This document shows, piece after piece, positions 51,612 to 59,191 of a stretch of DNA of 64,000 nucleotides; position 1 is the first letter of the stretch; every line of letters begins with the position of its first letter. The stretch covers positions 62,001 through 126,000 of the forward strand of contig NZ_JAGIYZ010000011.1 in the NCBI RefSeq assembly GCF_017813355.1, in the 5' to 3' direction. Below the pieces are notes generated by a model. The model saw only the letters and a list, made by a program, of their open reading frames with translations. It had not been told where the DNA came from and ran no database searches. This DNA is from Roseomonas nitratireducens (GTDB lineage Bacteria; Pseudomonadota; Alphaproteobacteria; Acetobacterales; Acetobacteraceae). The position numbers and the translations under genes are program-made.

Positions 51612-51968
51612 ATGCTGATTCGGCGGTTGGCGGAGGAAGGGCGCCTGTCCGGCGCGGTGGTCGCCGGCGGCTTCGTCTGGCTGGCGGGCCAGGTCGCGGA
51701 CGACGCGACGCTCGACGCCGAGGGCCAGACCGCGGACATCCTGCGCCAGGTGGACGCGCTGCTGGCCGAAGCCGGGACCGACAAGCGCGCCCTGGTCTCC
51801 GTGACCGTGGTGCTGGCCGACATCCGCGACGCGCCGGGCATGAACCGCGCCTGGGATGCCTGGCTCGACCCCGCCCACAAGCCTGCGCGGATGACGATCG
51901 AGGCGCCGCTCGTCGATCCCGCCTGGAAGGTCGAGATCACCGGGGTGGCGCTGGCACCCGCCGCGTGA
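51612..51968 (+). CDS. RidA/YjgF-family enamine/imine deaminase
   Basis: A 118-aa protein of the RidA superfamily. Segments GGFVWLAGQVADDATLDAEGQTADILRQVDALLAEAGTD, VTVVLADIRD and MNRAWDAWLD are typical. The Arg of the active-site pocket is in KPARMTIEAPLVDPAWKVEI. The P-x-R-x-x-x-E context suggests an Rid subfamily rather than canonical RidA. GGAGTGA precedes the ATG. Its stop overlaps the GTG start of the channel gene. Confidence 0.87.
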   Translation: MLIRRLAEEGRLSGAVVAGGFVWLAGQVADDATLDAEGQTADILRQVDALLAEAGTDKRALVSVTVVLADIRDAPGMNRAWDAWLDPAHKPARMTIEAPLVDPAWKVEITGVALAPAA

Positions 51969-52915
51969 ACCCTGCCGCGCCGCGCCGCCGCCTGCCGCAG
52001 GGCTGGCTGCGCTCGTTCGCCATGACGCTCGGCTTCGGGCTGCTGGTCGCGGGCGGGGTGGCGGACCAGGGGACGGTGTTCCCCTACCTCGTCATCGGCG
52101 TCGCGGCCCTCGGCCTGGGCACGCTCTACCTGCTGTTCCCGCACGGGCTGCATGTCGCCTTCGGGACCTCGGCGGGGCTCGCCGTCTATGCCTGCCTGTT
52201 TGCCGTGATGGGGCGCGCGGCCTTCCCCCTGGCGCCCGACCTTGCGCGCGCCGTCGCCTTCCTGCTGCCCGTCGTCACCTTCCTCGCCGCGGTGTGGTGG
52301 CGGCGGCGGTCGCTCCGGCTGGTGGCGGAACAGGAACATCCCTTCGACCTGGGGCACCTGCCGCGCATGGCGCGCTGGCTGATCCCGGTCTGGGCGGTGG
52401 GCGCCTTCTCGCTCGCCCTGCCGGTGAACCGCCTGCCGATGCTGGAGCAGGGGACGGCGATCATCGCGGCGATGGGTGTGATCGCGCTGGTGGTCGCCGC
52501 CTCGGTGCGCGGCGTCGTGCTGCTGCTGACCGACATGGCGCTGATCACCGAGGAACTGGCCGGGCGCGCCGCGCGCATCCTGGTGCCCATCGTCGCCTTC
52601 CTGGCGATGTACGCGATGCTGGTGGTGGTCTTCGCCTGCTTCTACCGCATCGCCCAGGGGCTCTCGCTGGAGCCGCTGTTCCACGGGCCGCAGGGGCCGG
52701 TGCCGCTGCCCTTCCCCGATGCGCTCTATTTCAGCCTGATCACCCAGGCGACGGTCGGCTATGGCGACCTCACCCCGCATGACGACGGCATCCGGCTGCT
52801 GGCATCGATCCAGGTGATCGCAGGCCAGGTGCTGCTGCTGTTCGGCTTCGCCGAGATCATGCGCACGCGGCGCGCGCTCGGCGCCGACCATGCCGCGCGG
52901 CGGCAGGCGGATTGA
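51965..52915 (+). CDS. Ion channel with K+ selectivity filter
   Basis: A 316-aa integral membrane protein. N-terminal two thirds hold about six hydrophobic helices. The C-terminal pore region has the filter TVGYGD at 263-268 (ALYFSLITQATVGYGDLTPHD) followed by the inner helix IQVIAGQVLLLFGFAEIM. There is no RCK or cyclic-nucleotide domain after it, only about 20 polar residues. No arginine-rich S4 is obvious. Probably a tetrameric K+ channel. GTG start at 51965 overlaps the RidA stop. Confidence 0.83.
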   Translation: MNPAAPRRRLPQGWLRSFAMTLGFGLLVAGGVADQGTVFPYLVIGVAALGLGTLYLLFPHGLHVAFGTSAGLAVYACLFAVMGRAAFPLAPDLARAVAFLLPVVTFLAAVWWRRRSLRLVAEQEHPFDLGHLPRMARWLIPVWAVGAFSLALPVNRLPMLEQGTAIIAAMGVIALVVAASVRGVVLLLTDMALITEELAGRAARILVPIVAFLAMYAMLVVVFACFYRIAQGLSLEPLFHGPQGPVPLPFPDALYFSLITQATVGYGDLTPHDDGIRLLASIQVIAGQVLLLFGFAEIMRTRRALGADHAARRQAD

Positions 52916-53044
52916 ACTTCCCCGGCGTGCGCGGCGCGCCGGAATCGCGTATCCCGCGCGGCATCGCAAATCGGCCCCGGGCGCGGCGACATTCCGCCGC
53001 ATTCCGGGACGACCATCAGGGCACTGGAAAGGATCGACCGCAGG

Positions 53045-54037
53045 ATGGTGACCCCTGGCTTCTGGCGTGGCCGCCGCGTGCTGGTGACGGGGGGCGCGGG
53101 CTTCCTCGGCTCGAACCTCTGCCACGCGCTGGCCGGGCTCGGCGCGCGCGTCACGGCGCTCGACGCGATGATGCCCGATGGCGGCGCCTCGGCCCGCAAC
53201 CTCGACGGCGCGGGCGTGCTGCTGGTGCGCGGGGACATCCGCGACACCGAGCTCCATTCCCTGTGCGAGGGCGTGGACGTGCTGTTCAACATGGCCGCCC
53301 AGACCTCCCACATGGGCGGGCAGAAGGACCCGGTCGCCGACATCGCCATCAACGCCGTCGCCCAGGTGCGGCTCATCGGCGTGATGCGGGAAGTCGCGCC
53401 CAGGGCGGCGGTGGTGCACGCCTCCACCCGCCAGTTCTACGGCCGCCCGCGCAGCCTGCCGGTCGATGAGCTTCATCCGGTCAATCCGCCCGACGCCAAC
53501 GGCGTGTCGAAATGGGCGGGGGAACAGTACTGGCTGCTGGAACAGCGGGTGCACCACCGCCCCGTCGTCTCGCTGCGCCTGACCAATTGCTACGGGCCGC
53601 GGCTGCGCATCCGCGATGCGCGGCAGACCTTCCTCGGCATCTGGATCCGCCGCGTGCTGGAAGGCGAGCCCTTCGAGGTCTGGGGTGGCGCCCAGCTGCG
53701 CGACCTGACCTATGCCGACGACGTGACCGACGCCTTCCTGGTCGCCGCCGAGAAGGCGTCCGAACCGGCGCTCGCCGGCCAGGTCTTCAACATCGGCGGC
53801 AGCCCGCCCGTGTCGCTGACCGACCTCGCGCGGCGGCTGATCGCGGCCAATGGCGGGCAGGGGTCCTTCGAGACGAAGGAATTCCCCGCCGATCGCGCGC
53901 CGATCGATATCGGGTCCTACGCCGCCGACGACCGCGCCTTCCGAAACGCTTCAGGCTGGGCGCCGAAGGTCGACCTGGATGAGGGGCTCTCCCGCTCCCT
54001 CGCATGGTATCGTCCCCGCCTCGCCGACTATCTTTAA
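53045..54037 (+). CDS. NAD-dependent nucleotide-sugar epimerase/dehydratase family protein
   Basis: A 330-aa extended SDR. NAD motif GGAGFLG at 16-22, then FNMAAQTSHMGG (the NxAA strand). The catalytic Y-x-x-x-K reads N152-x-x-x-K156 (DANGVSKWAGE), so the usual Tyr is Asn. STRQFYGRP supplies the Ser/Thr strand and offers another Tyr. The C-terminal sugar-nucleotide part has LTNCYGPRLRI, VWGGAQLRDLTYADDVTDAF and FNIGGSPPVSL. Followed after 10 bases by a sugar aminotransferase, so it probably belongs to an amino-sugar or surface glycan pathway. Confidence 0.8.
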   Translation: MVTPGFWRGRRVLVTGGAGFLGSNLCHALAGLGARVTALDAMMPDGGASARNLDGAGVLLVRGDIRDTELHSLCEGVDVLFNMAAQTSHMGGQKDPVADIAINAVAQVRLIGVMREVAPRAAVVHASTRQFYGRPRSLPVDELHPVNPPDANGVSKWAGEQYWLLEQRVHHRPVVSLRLTNCYGPRLRIRDARQTFLGIWIRRVLEGEPFEVWGGAQLRDLTYADDVTDAFLVAAEKASEPALAGQVFNIGGSPPVSLTDLARRLIAANGGQGSFETKEFPADRAPIDIGSYAADDRAFRNASGWAPKVDLDEGLSRSLAWYRPRLADYL

Positions 54038-54047
54038 GGCCCTGCCC

Positions 54048-55190
54048 ATGAACGCGCCCACCCTCGCCATGATCCCCCAGGCCGACCCCGGTGCCGGCTA
54101 CCGCGCCCAGAAGGCCGAGATCGACGCCGCCGTCGCGCGCGCGCTCGACTCCGGCTGGTACATCCTCGGCAAGGAAGGCGCGGCCTTCGAGGCCGAGTTC
54201 GCCGCCTGGCTGGGTGCGGGACAGCACGCGGTCGGCTGCGCCAACGGCACCGACGCGCTCGCGCTGATCCTGCGCGGCCTCGGCATCGGGCCGGGCATGA
54301 CGGTCGCGACCGTCTCCCACACCGCGGTCGCGACGGTCGCGGCGGTGGAGATGGTGGGGGCGACGCCGCTGCTGCTCGACATCGATCCCGACACCTACAC
54401 CATGGACCCGGACGAGCTGCTGAGCGTGCTCGACCACCCGCCGCCGGGCCTGCCGCCGATCCGCGCCGTCATCGCCGTGCACATCTACGGCCAGGCCTGC
54501 GACCTGGGGCCGATGCTGGAAGCGACGCGCGCCCGCGGCATCCCGCTGATCGAGGATTGCGCCCAGTGCCACGGCGCCACGCTCGGCGGCCGTATGCTCG
54601 GCACCATCGGCACCGCCGCGGCCTTCTCGCTGTACCCGACGAAGAACCTCGGCGCGCTCGGCGATGGCGGCGTGCTCGCCACCGCCGACGCGGAACTTGC
54701 CGAACGCATCGCCGCCATCCGCCAGTACGGGTGGAAGGAGCGCTACATCAGCAGCATGGTCGGCGTGAATTCGCGCCTCGACGAGATCCAGGCCGCCATC
54801 CTGCGCGTGAAGCTCACGGCGCTCGACGCCGGCAACGCCCGCCGCCGCGCCATCGCCGCCGCCTATGACGCGGCGCTCGCCGGGTCCTCCATTGCGCCCC
54901 CGCACCGCCGCCCCGGGGCCGAGCACGTCTTTCACCAATACGTGCTGCGCACCGAAGACCGCGCGGCCATCCAGGCGCAGCTCAAGGCGCAGGGCGTGGG
55001 CACCGGCATCCACTACCCCGTGCCTGTCCACCTGCAATCCGCCTACCAGGACCGCACGCCGCTCGGCCCCGCCGGCTGCGCCGAAACCGCGAAGGCGGCG
55101 GGCGAGGTGCTGAGCCTGCCCATGTATCCGGAACTGACGGACGCGCAGGTGGAACGCATCTGCGCCGCGCTGCGCGACCTCGGCGCCTGA
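54048..55190 (+). CDS. DegT/DnrJ/EryC1 sugar aminotransferase
   Basis: A 380-aa PLP enzyme. Family motifs: ANGTDALALILRGLGIGPG, VIAVHIYGQACDLGPM, LIEDCAQCHGATLGG (PLP-contacting Asp) and the Schiff-base Lys in FSLYPTKNLGALGDGG near residue 197; the C-terminal GTGIHYPVPVHLQ is diagnostic. It transfers an amino group to a nucleotide-linked keto sugar. Start ATG 54048; the upstream epimerase stop is at 54035-54037. Confidence 0.92.
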   Translation: MNAPTLAMIPQADPGAGYRAQKAEIDAAVARALDSGWYILGKEGAAFEAEFAAWLGAGQHAVGCANGTDALALILRGLGIGPGMTVATVSHTAVATVAAVEMVGATPLLLDIDPDTYTMDPDELLSVLDHPPPGLPPIRAVIAVHIYGQACDLGPMLEATRARGIPLIEDCAQCHGATLGGRMLGTIGTAAAFSLYPTKNLGALGDGGVLATADAELAERIAAIRQYGWKERYISSMVGVNSRLDEIQAAILRVKLTALDAGNARRRAIAAAYDAALAGSSIAPPHRRPGAEHVFHQYVLRTEDRAAIQAQLKAQGVGTGIHYPVPVHLQSAYQDRTPLGPAGCAETAKAAGEVLSLPMYPELTDAQVERICAALRDLGA

Positions 55191-55191
55191 C

Positions 55192-55242
55192 AGCGTCGCG
55201 CGGACCGCGCGCATGATAGCGTCGCGCGGACCGCGCGCATGA
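55192..55242. repeat. 26-bp-period tandem duplication with duplicated start codon
   Basis: The 25-base unit AGCGTCGCGCGGACCGCGCG+CATGA occurs at 55192-55216 and 55218-55242 without mismatch. The second ATG is the start of the glycosyltransferase. The first ATG (55213) opens a nine-codon frame ending in the TGA that overlaps the second ATG. Confidence 0.9.
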
Positions 55243-56123
55243 CCGCGGCGCCGCTCACCCGCGTCACGGTGGTGACCGTGGCGCATGAAAGCGCCACGGC
55301 GCTGGCCGGCTTCCTCGCCGCGCTGCCGCCGGGGCTCGGCCTCGTGCTCGTGGACAATGCGAGCACCGATGGCGGTGCCGGGTTGGCGCGCGCCGCCGGG
55401 GCCGAGGTGATCCGCAGCGAGACGAATCGCGGCTTCGGCGCCGGCTGCAACCTTGGCCTCGATGCCGTCGCGACCGAATTCGCGCTGCTGGCGAATCCCG
55501 ATGCGCGCCTGTCGGCCGAGGCCGTCGCCACGCTGGTCGCCGCGGCGGATGCCTTCCCCGATGCGGCGATCCTCGCCCCGATGATCCGCGACGGCGCGGG
55601 CGGGCTGGTGCGGTCCTGGGATACCGGCCAGGCGCGGCGGCGGCGGATGCAGCGTCGCCCCGCGGGCGAGCCCTGGCCGGAGGGACCGCTCTGCGCCGAG
55701 TTCCTGTCGGGCGCCTGCCTGCTGCTGCGCGGCTCCGCGCGGCTGCGCTTCGACGAGGCCTTCTTCCTGTACTTCGAGGATGACGACCTGTGCGCCGCGG
55801 CGCGCGCGGGTGGCCACGGCCTTGTGCTGCTGCCGGCAGCGGAGGTGCTGCACGAGGGCGGCCGGTCGAGCGCGCCCTCCGCGGCGATCGACCGGCTCAA
55901 GGCACGGCATATGGGCTGGTCGCGGCTGCACTTCCTCGCGAAGTGGGAAGGGGAGGCCGAGGCGCGCCGCGAAGGGCTGCGCCAGGCGCGACGGCTGCTC
56001 GGCAAGGCCGCCGGGCATGCGCTGACAGGACAGCGGGCGAAGCTGCGGCGTGATGTCGCGGCGCTGTCGGGCACCATCGCCTGGCTGCGCGGCCGCGGGC
56101 ATGGCGGCCCGGCGACGGGGTGA
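55239..56123 (+). CDS. Glycosyltransferase family 2 (rhamnosyltransferase-like)
   Basis: A 294-aa GT-A enzyme. VTVVTVAHES, VLVDNASTDGG (the first Asp pair), NRGFGAGCNLGLD, ALLANPDARLS (metal-binding D-x-D region) and CAEFLSGACLLLRG with FFLYFEDDDLCAAARAGG are in family order. It would add a sugar to a surface glycan, with the two preceding genes making the donor. Its start lies in the second copy of a short tandem duplication and is overlapped by a nine-codon leader frame. Confidence 0.9.
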   Translation: MTAAPLTRVTVVTVAHESATALAGFLAALPPGLGLVLVDNASTDGGAGLARAAGAEVIRSETNRGFGAGCNLGLDAVATEFALLANPDARLSAEAVATLVAAADAFPDAAILAPMIRDGAGGLVRSWDTGQARRRRMQRRPAGEPWPEGPLCAEFLSGACLLLRGSARLRFDEAFFLYFEDDDLCAAARAGGHGLVLLPAAEVLHEGGRSSAPSAAIDRLKARHMGWSRLHFLAKWEGEAEARREGLRQARRLLGKAAGHALTGQRAKLRRDVAALSGTIAWLRGRGHGGPATG

Positions 56124-56300
56124 GCGGCGACACGCGCACGTCGATCGCGCGTCGCGGGGGACGTGCACCCGGCGCGGATTGGTGAAAACCCCCGGCTGCC
56201 CCACTCGCCGATCCGTGCGCCGATTCCGTAAGGCAATGATTCCAACGCGTTGCGATTTTCGGCGCGCTGCCGGCCCGCATGGCACGGGCGATGCAGAACA

Positions 56301-56334
56301 CCTCCTGCCCGGCATGAGGCTGGGCCTCAGGAGG
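56301..56334 (+). promoter_or_regulatory. Hairpin that can hide the ribosome binding site
   Basis: CCTCCTG (56301-56307) pairs perfectly with CAGGAGG (56328-56334), which contains the AGGAGG ribosome binding site of the repeat protein gene starting at 56342. A smaller hairpin TGAGGC/GCCTCA around TGG (56315-56329) lies inside and partly competes with it. This could throttle translation until opened. Confidence 0.45.
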
Positions 56335-56341
56335 AAGTCAC

Positions 56342-57046
56342 ATGCGAAACTCGTTCATCGCCACGCTTCTGGTCGGCGCATCCATCATCGCCCTGGCGCC
56401 GCACTCCGCCTCGGCCGCCAGCAGCACCGTCGCGGTCCTGCCCGTCGCCGGCCAGGAACTCGTGGTTCCGGCGCGCGAGGCGAGCGAAGGCCCGCGCCGC
56501 GAGGACCGGCGGCAGGACCGCCGCAACGACCGCCGCCAGGACCGCCGCACCAGCGCGCTCGAGACGCAGGACGCGCCCTTCGTGCTGGCGCGCGAGGCGA
56601 GCGAAGGCCCGCGTCGCGAGGACCGGCAGCAGGACCGCCGCAACGACCGCCGCCAGGACCGCCGCACGAGCGCGCTCGAGACGCAGGACGCGCCCTTCGT
56701 GCTGGCGCGCGAGGCGAGCGAAGGCCCGCGCCGCGAGGACCGGCGGCAGGACCGCCGCAACGACCGCCGCCAGGACCGCCGCACCAGCGCGCTCGAGACG
56801 CAGGACGCGCCCTTCGTGCTGGCGCGCGAGGCGAGCGAAGGCCCGTGTCGCGAGGACCGGCAGCAGGACCGCCGCAACGACCGCCGCCAGGACCGCCGCA
56901 CGAGCGCGCTCGAGACGCAGGACGCGCCCTTCGTGCTGGCGCGCGAGGCGAGCGAAGGCCCGCGTCGCGAGGACCGGCAGCAGGACCGCCGCAACGACCG
57001 TCGCCAGGACCGCCGCACCAGCGCGCTTCCGACGCTCGGCGCGTGA
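56342..57046 (+). CDS. Secreted protein made of five near-identical 39-residue charged repeats
   Basis: A 234-aa protein. Signal peptide residues 1-25 (ends SASA). A short linker (SSTVAVLPVAGQELVV) leads to five repeats of 39 residues, each with the parts AREASEGPRRED, RRQDRRNDRRQDRR and TSALETQDAPFVL. The core alternates Arg pairs with Asp/Gln/Asn, giving a strongly charged, probably disordered polyampholyte. One repeat has Cys for Arg (GPCRED). The last unit ends in TSALPTLGA. AGGAGG is ideally placed. Function unknown; it could bind polyanions such as DNA, LPS or exopolysaccharide. The following gene starts on its stop (TGATG). Confidence 0.75.
   Translation: MRNSFIATLLVGASIIALAPHSASAASSTVAVLPVAGQELVVPAREASEGPRREDRRQDRRNDRRQDRRTSALETQDAPFVLAREASEGPRREDRQQDRRNDRRQDRRTSALETQDAPFVLAREASEGPRREDRRQDRRNDRRQDRRTSALETQDAPFVLAREASEGPCREDRQQDRRNDRRQDRRTSALETQDAPFVLAREASEGPRREDRQQDRRNDRRQDRRTSALPTLGA
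56471..57027. repeat. Five tandem 117-bp repeats
   Basis: Units start at 56471, 56588, 56705, 56822 and 56939, exactly 117 bases apart. Units 1 and 3 are alike, as are 2, 4 and 5 (marker bases: GCCGC versus GTCGC after the CCGC, GGCGGC versus GGCAGC). This shows that a 234-base pair of units was itself duplicated. Differences are a handful of bases, so the expansion is recent. The period is a multiple of three and all frames stay largely open. Confidence 0.95.
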
Positions 57047-57915
57047 TGACCTCGCCGGGGGCCGCCGCCATGCGCACCACGCCGACGCGGCGGCGTTCGC
57101 CGATGGCGTGGCGAAGGTGGCGCGCGGCCCTCGGCATTCTCGCCGCTGCCTGCCCATGGGTCCTTGCGGGCCCGGGGCAGGCGGCTGCCGCGGAGTTCCG
57201 CTTCGACACGGTCCGCGACTATTCGGACGCGCGCGGGGGCGGCGCCGCCGCGGCGCGCTTCGGCGTCGGCGAGTCCGTCGACCTGGTGCTGGTCGGCGCC
57301 GCCACCCGCTTCGCCCTTCGCCTGCCGACCTACGCGCCATCCGCCCAGGACGCCTTCGGCCCGCCGGTCGCGGAGGATCGCGCGACGGCCGCGCCGCGCA
57401 GCCGGAGCGATGCGGCGCTCGGCGATGTCCGCCTCACGCTCGGACAAACCCTGGCCGAGACCGAGGATGGCGATCATGGCCTCGGCGTCTCGCTGCAGAC
57501 GCGCCTTCCCTCGGCGACGGCGACGTCCCTCGGCAGCGGGCGGCTCGATCACCTGCTGCGCGTCGAGGCCTATACGAAGTTGGCCGAGGGCGTGACGATG
57601 GACGTCTCGCTCGGCCGCCGCTTCGCCGTCGCGTCCCGCCGTGCGGAGGCGGCGGAACGCTGGGTCGTGCAGGGAAGCCTCGCCTTCGCCATGGCGGATG
57701 GCTGGTCGGCGGGGCTCATGGTCGACGGGCAGGATCGCGACGCCACCAGGAACCGCGCGGTGGTGGACATCGGCGCCTTCGTCGAGCGCGAGGTCGCGCG
57801 CGACCTTTCCGTCGGCCTGGTCGCCTGGCAGGGCATGGGCCGTGGCGGCGACTTCGCGATCGGCGTGCGGCTGTCGCACCGCGCCAGCATCGCCCTGGAA
57901 CGCGGGCCGCGCTGA
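57046..57915 (+). CDS. Exported beta-barrel-like protein
   Basis: A 289-aa protein. Start ATG 57046 shares its A with the repeat-protein stop. The n-region is long (MTSPGAAAMRTTPTRRR), then a hydrophobic stretch (AALGILAAACPWVLAGPGQAAAA) ends in a signal cleavage site near residue 48; the ATG nine codons in (57070) is an alternative start. The mature part has alternating hydrophobic/polar strands (GLGVSLQTRLPS, LLRVEAYTKLAEGVTMDVSLGRRF, WVVQGSLAFAMADGWSAGLMVDG, FAIGVRLSHRASIALE), suggesting a 10-12-strand outer-membrane barrel. Possibly works with the repeat protein. Family not recognised. Confidence 0.65.
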   Translation: MTSPGAAAMRTTPTRRRSPMAWRRWRAALGILAAACPWVLAGPGQAAAAEFRFDTVRDYSDARGGGAAAARFGVGESVDLVLVGAATRFALRLPTYAPSAQDAFGPPVAEDRATAAPRSRSDAALGDVRLTLGQTLAETEDGDHGLGVSLQTRLPSATATSLGSGRLDHLLRVEAYTKLAEGVTMDVSLGRRFAVASRRAEAAERWVVQGSLAFAMADGWSAGLMVDGQDRDATRNRAVVDIGAFVEREVARDLSVGLVAWQGMGRGGDFAIGVRLSHRASIALERGPR

Positions 57916-57963
57916 AAGGCGGCCCGGGCGGCCGCCCCCCGTCCTCGCGACGCGGTTCTTCCT

Positions 57964-58078
57964 AGAGCAATATCCGACCGGCCGGAAACGGCTGATCGGA
58001 TTTCTTGCTCCAGAAACCATCGATTCTGCAGCGCGAAATCCGATCACACTGATTCAGTGTGATCGGATGGTGCTTTAG
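57964..58078. repeat. Paired-palindrome interspersed element, copy B (inverted)
   Basis: Same two-module element as at 15773-15887 but in opposite orientation. Module 2 (57972-58001) has two changes in one arm (ATCCGACCGGCCG); module 1 (58038-58068) is intact apart from its central base. The element begins 48 bases after the barrel-gene stop and ends at 58078, overlapping the stop codon (58075-58077) of the convergent nitronate monooxygenase gene. Confidence 0.85.
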
Positions 58079-59073
58079 GCCGCCGCGCGCCGCCCCCATG
58101 CGGCGTTCAGCAGCGGCGACCCCGCCGCCATTCGCTGCCGCGCCGCCGCGTATTCCGCCGCGAGCCGGTCGACCAGCGCCGCCGTCGGCACCACCGCGCC
58201 CACGCCGCCCACCGACTGCCCGGCGCCCCAGATGTCCTTCCACTTGCGCTTGCGGTCGGTGCCGAAATTCATCTGGGAGCCCTCGACGCCGGCGAGGTTG
58301 TCCGGGTCGAGCCCCGCATTGCGGAGCGAGGGCTTCAGGTAGTTGCCGTGCACGCCGGTGATGAGGTTCGTGTAGACGATGTCCTGCGCCGCGCTCTCGA
58401 CGATCATGCGCTTGTAGTCCTCCACCGCGCGGGCTTCCGCCGTCGCGATGAAGGCGCTGCCCATATAGGCGAAGTCCGCGCCCATCGCCTCGGCCGCCAG
58501 GATCGACCGGCCATGCGCCATCGCACCCGACAGGGCGACGGGCCCGTCGAACCAGGCGCGGGTTTCCTGCAGCAGCGCGAAGGGGGATTGCGCCCCGGCA
58601 TGCCCGCCCGCGCCCGCGGCGACCAGCACCAGCCCGTCCGCCCCCTTCTCGACCGCCTTGTGCGCGAAGGTCTGGTTGATCACGTCGTGGATGACGTAGC
58701 CGCCATAGGAATGGATCGCCTCGTTCACCTCCGGCCGCGCGCCGAGGCTCGTGATGATCAGCGGCACGCGGTGCTTCACGCAGAGCGCGAGGTCCTGGTC
58801 CAGCCGGTCGTTGGACCGGTGGACGATCAGGTTGATCGCGAAGGGCGCCGAAGGCCGGTCCGGATGCGCGGCATCGTGCGCCGCGAGCCGTTCCTTGATC
58901 TCGGCCAGCCATTCGTCGAGCTGCTCGACCGGCCGCGCGTTGAGGGACGGCATGGAGCCGATCACGCCCGAGGTGCATTGCGCGACGACGAGATCGGGCA
59001 CCGAGATGATGAAGAGCGGCGAGCCGATCAGCGGCAGGCGCAGGCGCCCCTTCAGGCTTTCGAGCAGGCTCAT
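58075..59073 (-). CDS. Nitronate monooxygenase-family (2-nitropropane dioxygenase) FMN enzyme
   Basis: A 332-aa TIM-barrel flavoprotein. Family segments: PLIGSPLFIISVPDLVVAQC, INLIVHRSNDRLDQDL, VLVAAGAGGHAGAQSPFALL (the His of nitronate monooxygenases is in GGHAG), PVALSGAMAHGRSILAAEAMGADFAYMGSAFIAT (FMN-phosphate loop). It would oxidise alkyl nitronates; relatives include enoyl-ACP reductase FabK. The TAA stop comes from the palindromic element, so the original C-terminus may have been altered. Confidence 0.88.
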   Translation of the reverse strand: MSLLESLKGRLRLPLIGSPLFIISVPDLVVAQCTSGVIGSMPSLNARPVEQLDEWLAEIKERLAAHDAAHPDRPSAPFAINLIVHRSNDRLDQDLALCVKHRVPLIITSLGARPEVNEAIHSYGGYVIHDVINQTFAHKAVEKGADGLVLVAAGAGGHAGAQSPFALLQETRAWFDGPVALSGAMAHGRSILAAEAMGADFAYMGSAFIATAEARAVEDYKRMIVESAAQDIVYTNLITGVHGNYLKPSLRNAGLDPDNLAGVEGSQMNFGTDRKRKWKDIWGAGQSVGGVGAVVPTAALVDRLAAEYAAARQRMAAGSPLLNAAWGRRAAA

Positions 59074-59191
59074 GGACGTGCTTTCCCTCCGGTCGTGGGC
59101 GAAGCCTCGCCCTGCCGGGCGCGGCTGTCGAGGGCCGCTGCGTTGCGTTTCCGACTCGCTTTCCGCGTCTTCGCGGGTGCAGCATGACGGG

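Noticed and set aside
56471-57027. Possible CRISPR array
   Set aside because: Repeats are 117 bases, contiguous and coding, with no unique spacers and no cas genes.
56327-58047. Minus-strand frames of 274-569 codons through the tandem repeats
   Set aside because: The 117-base period keeps every frame open. Only the plus frame at 56342 has a signal peptide and a ribosome binding site.
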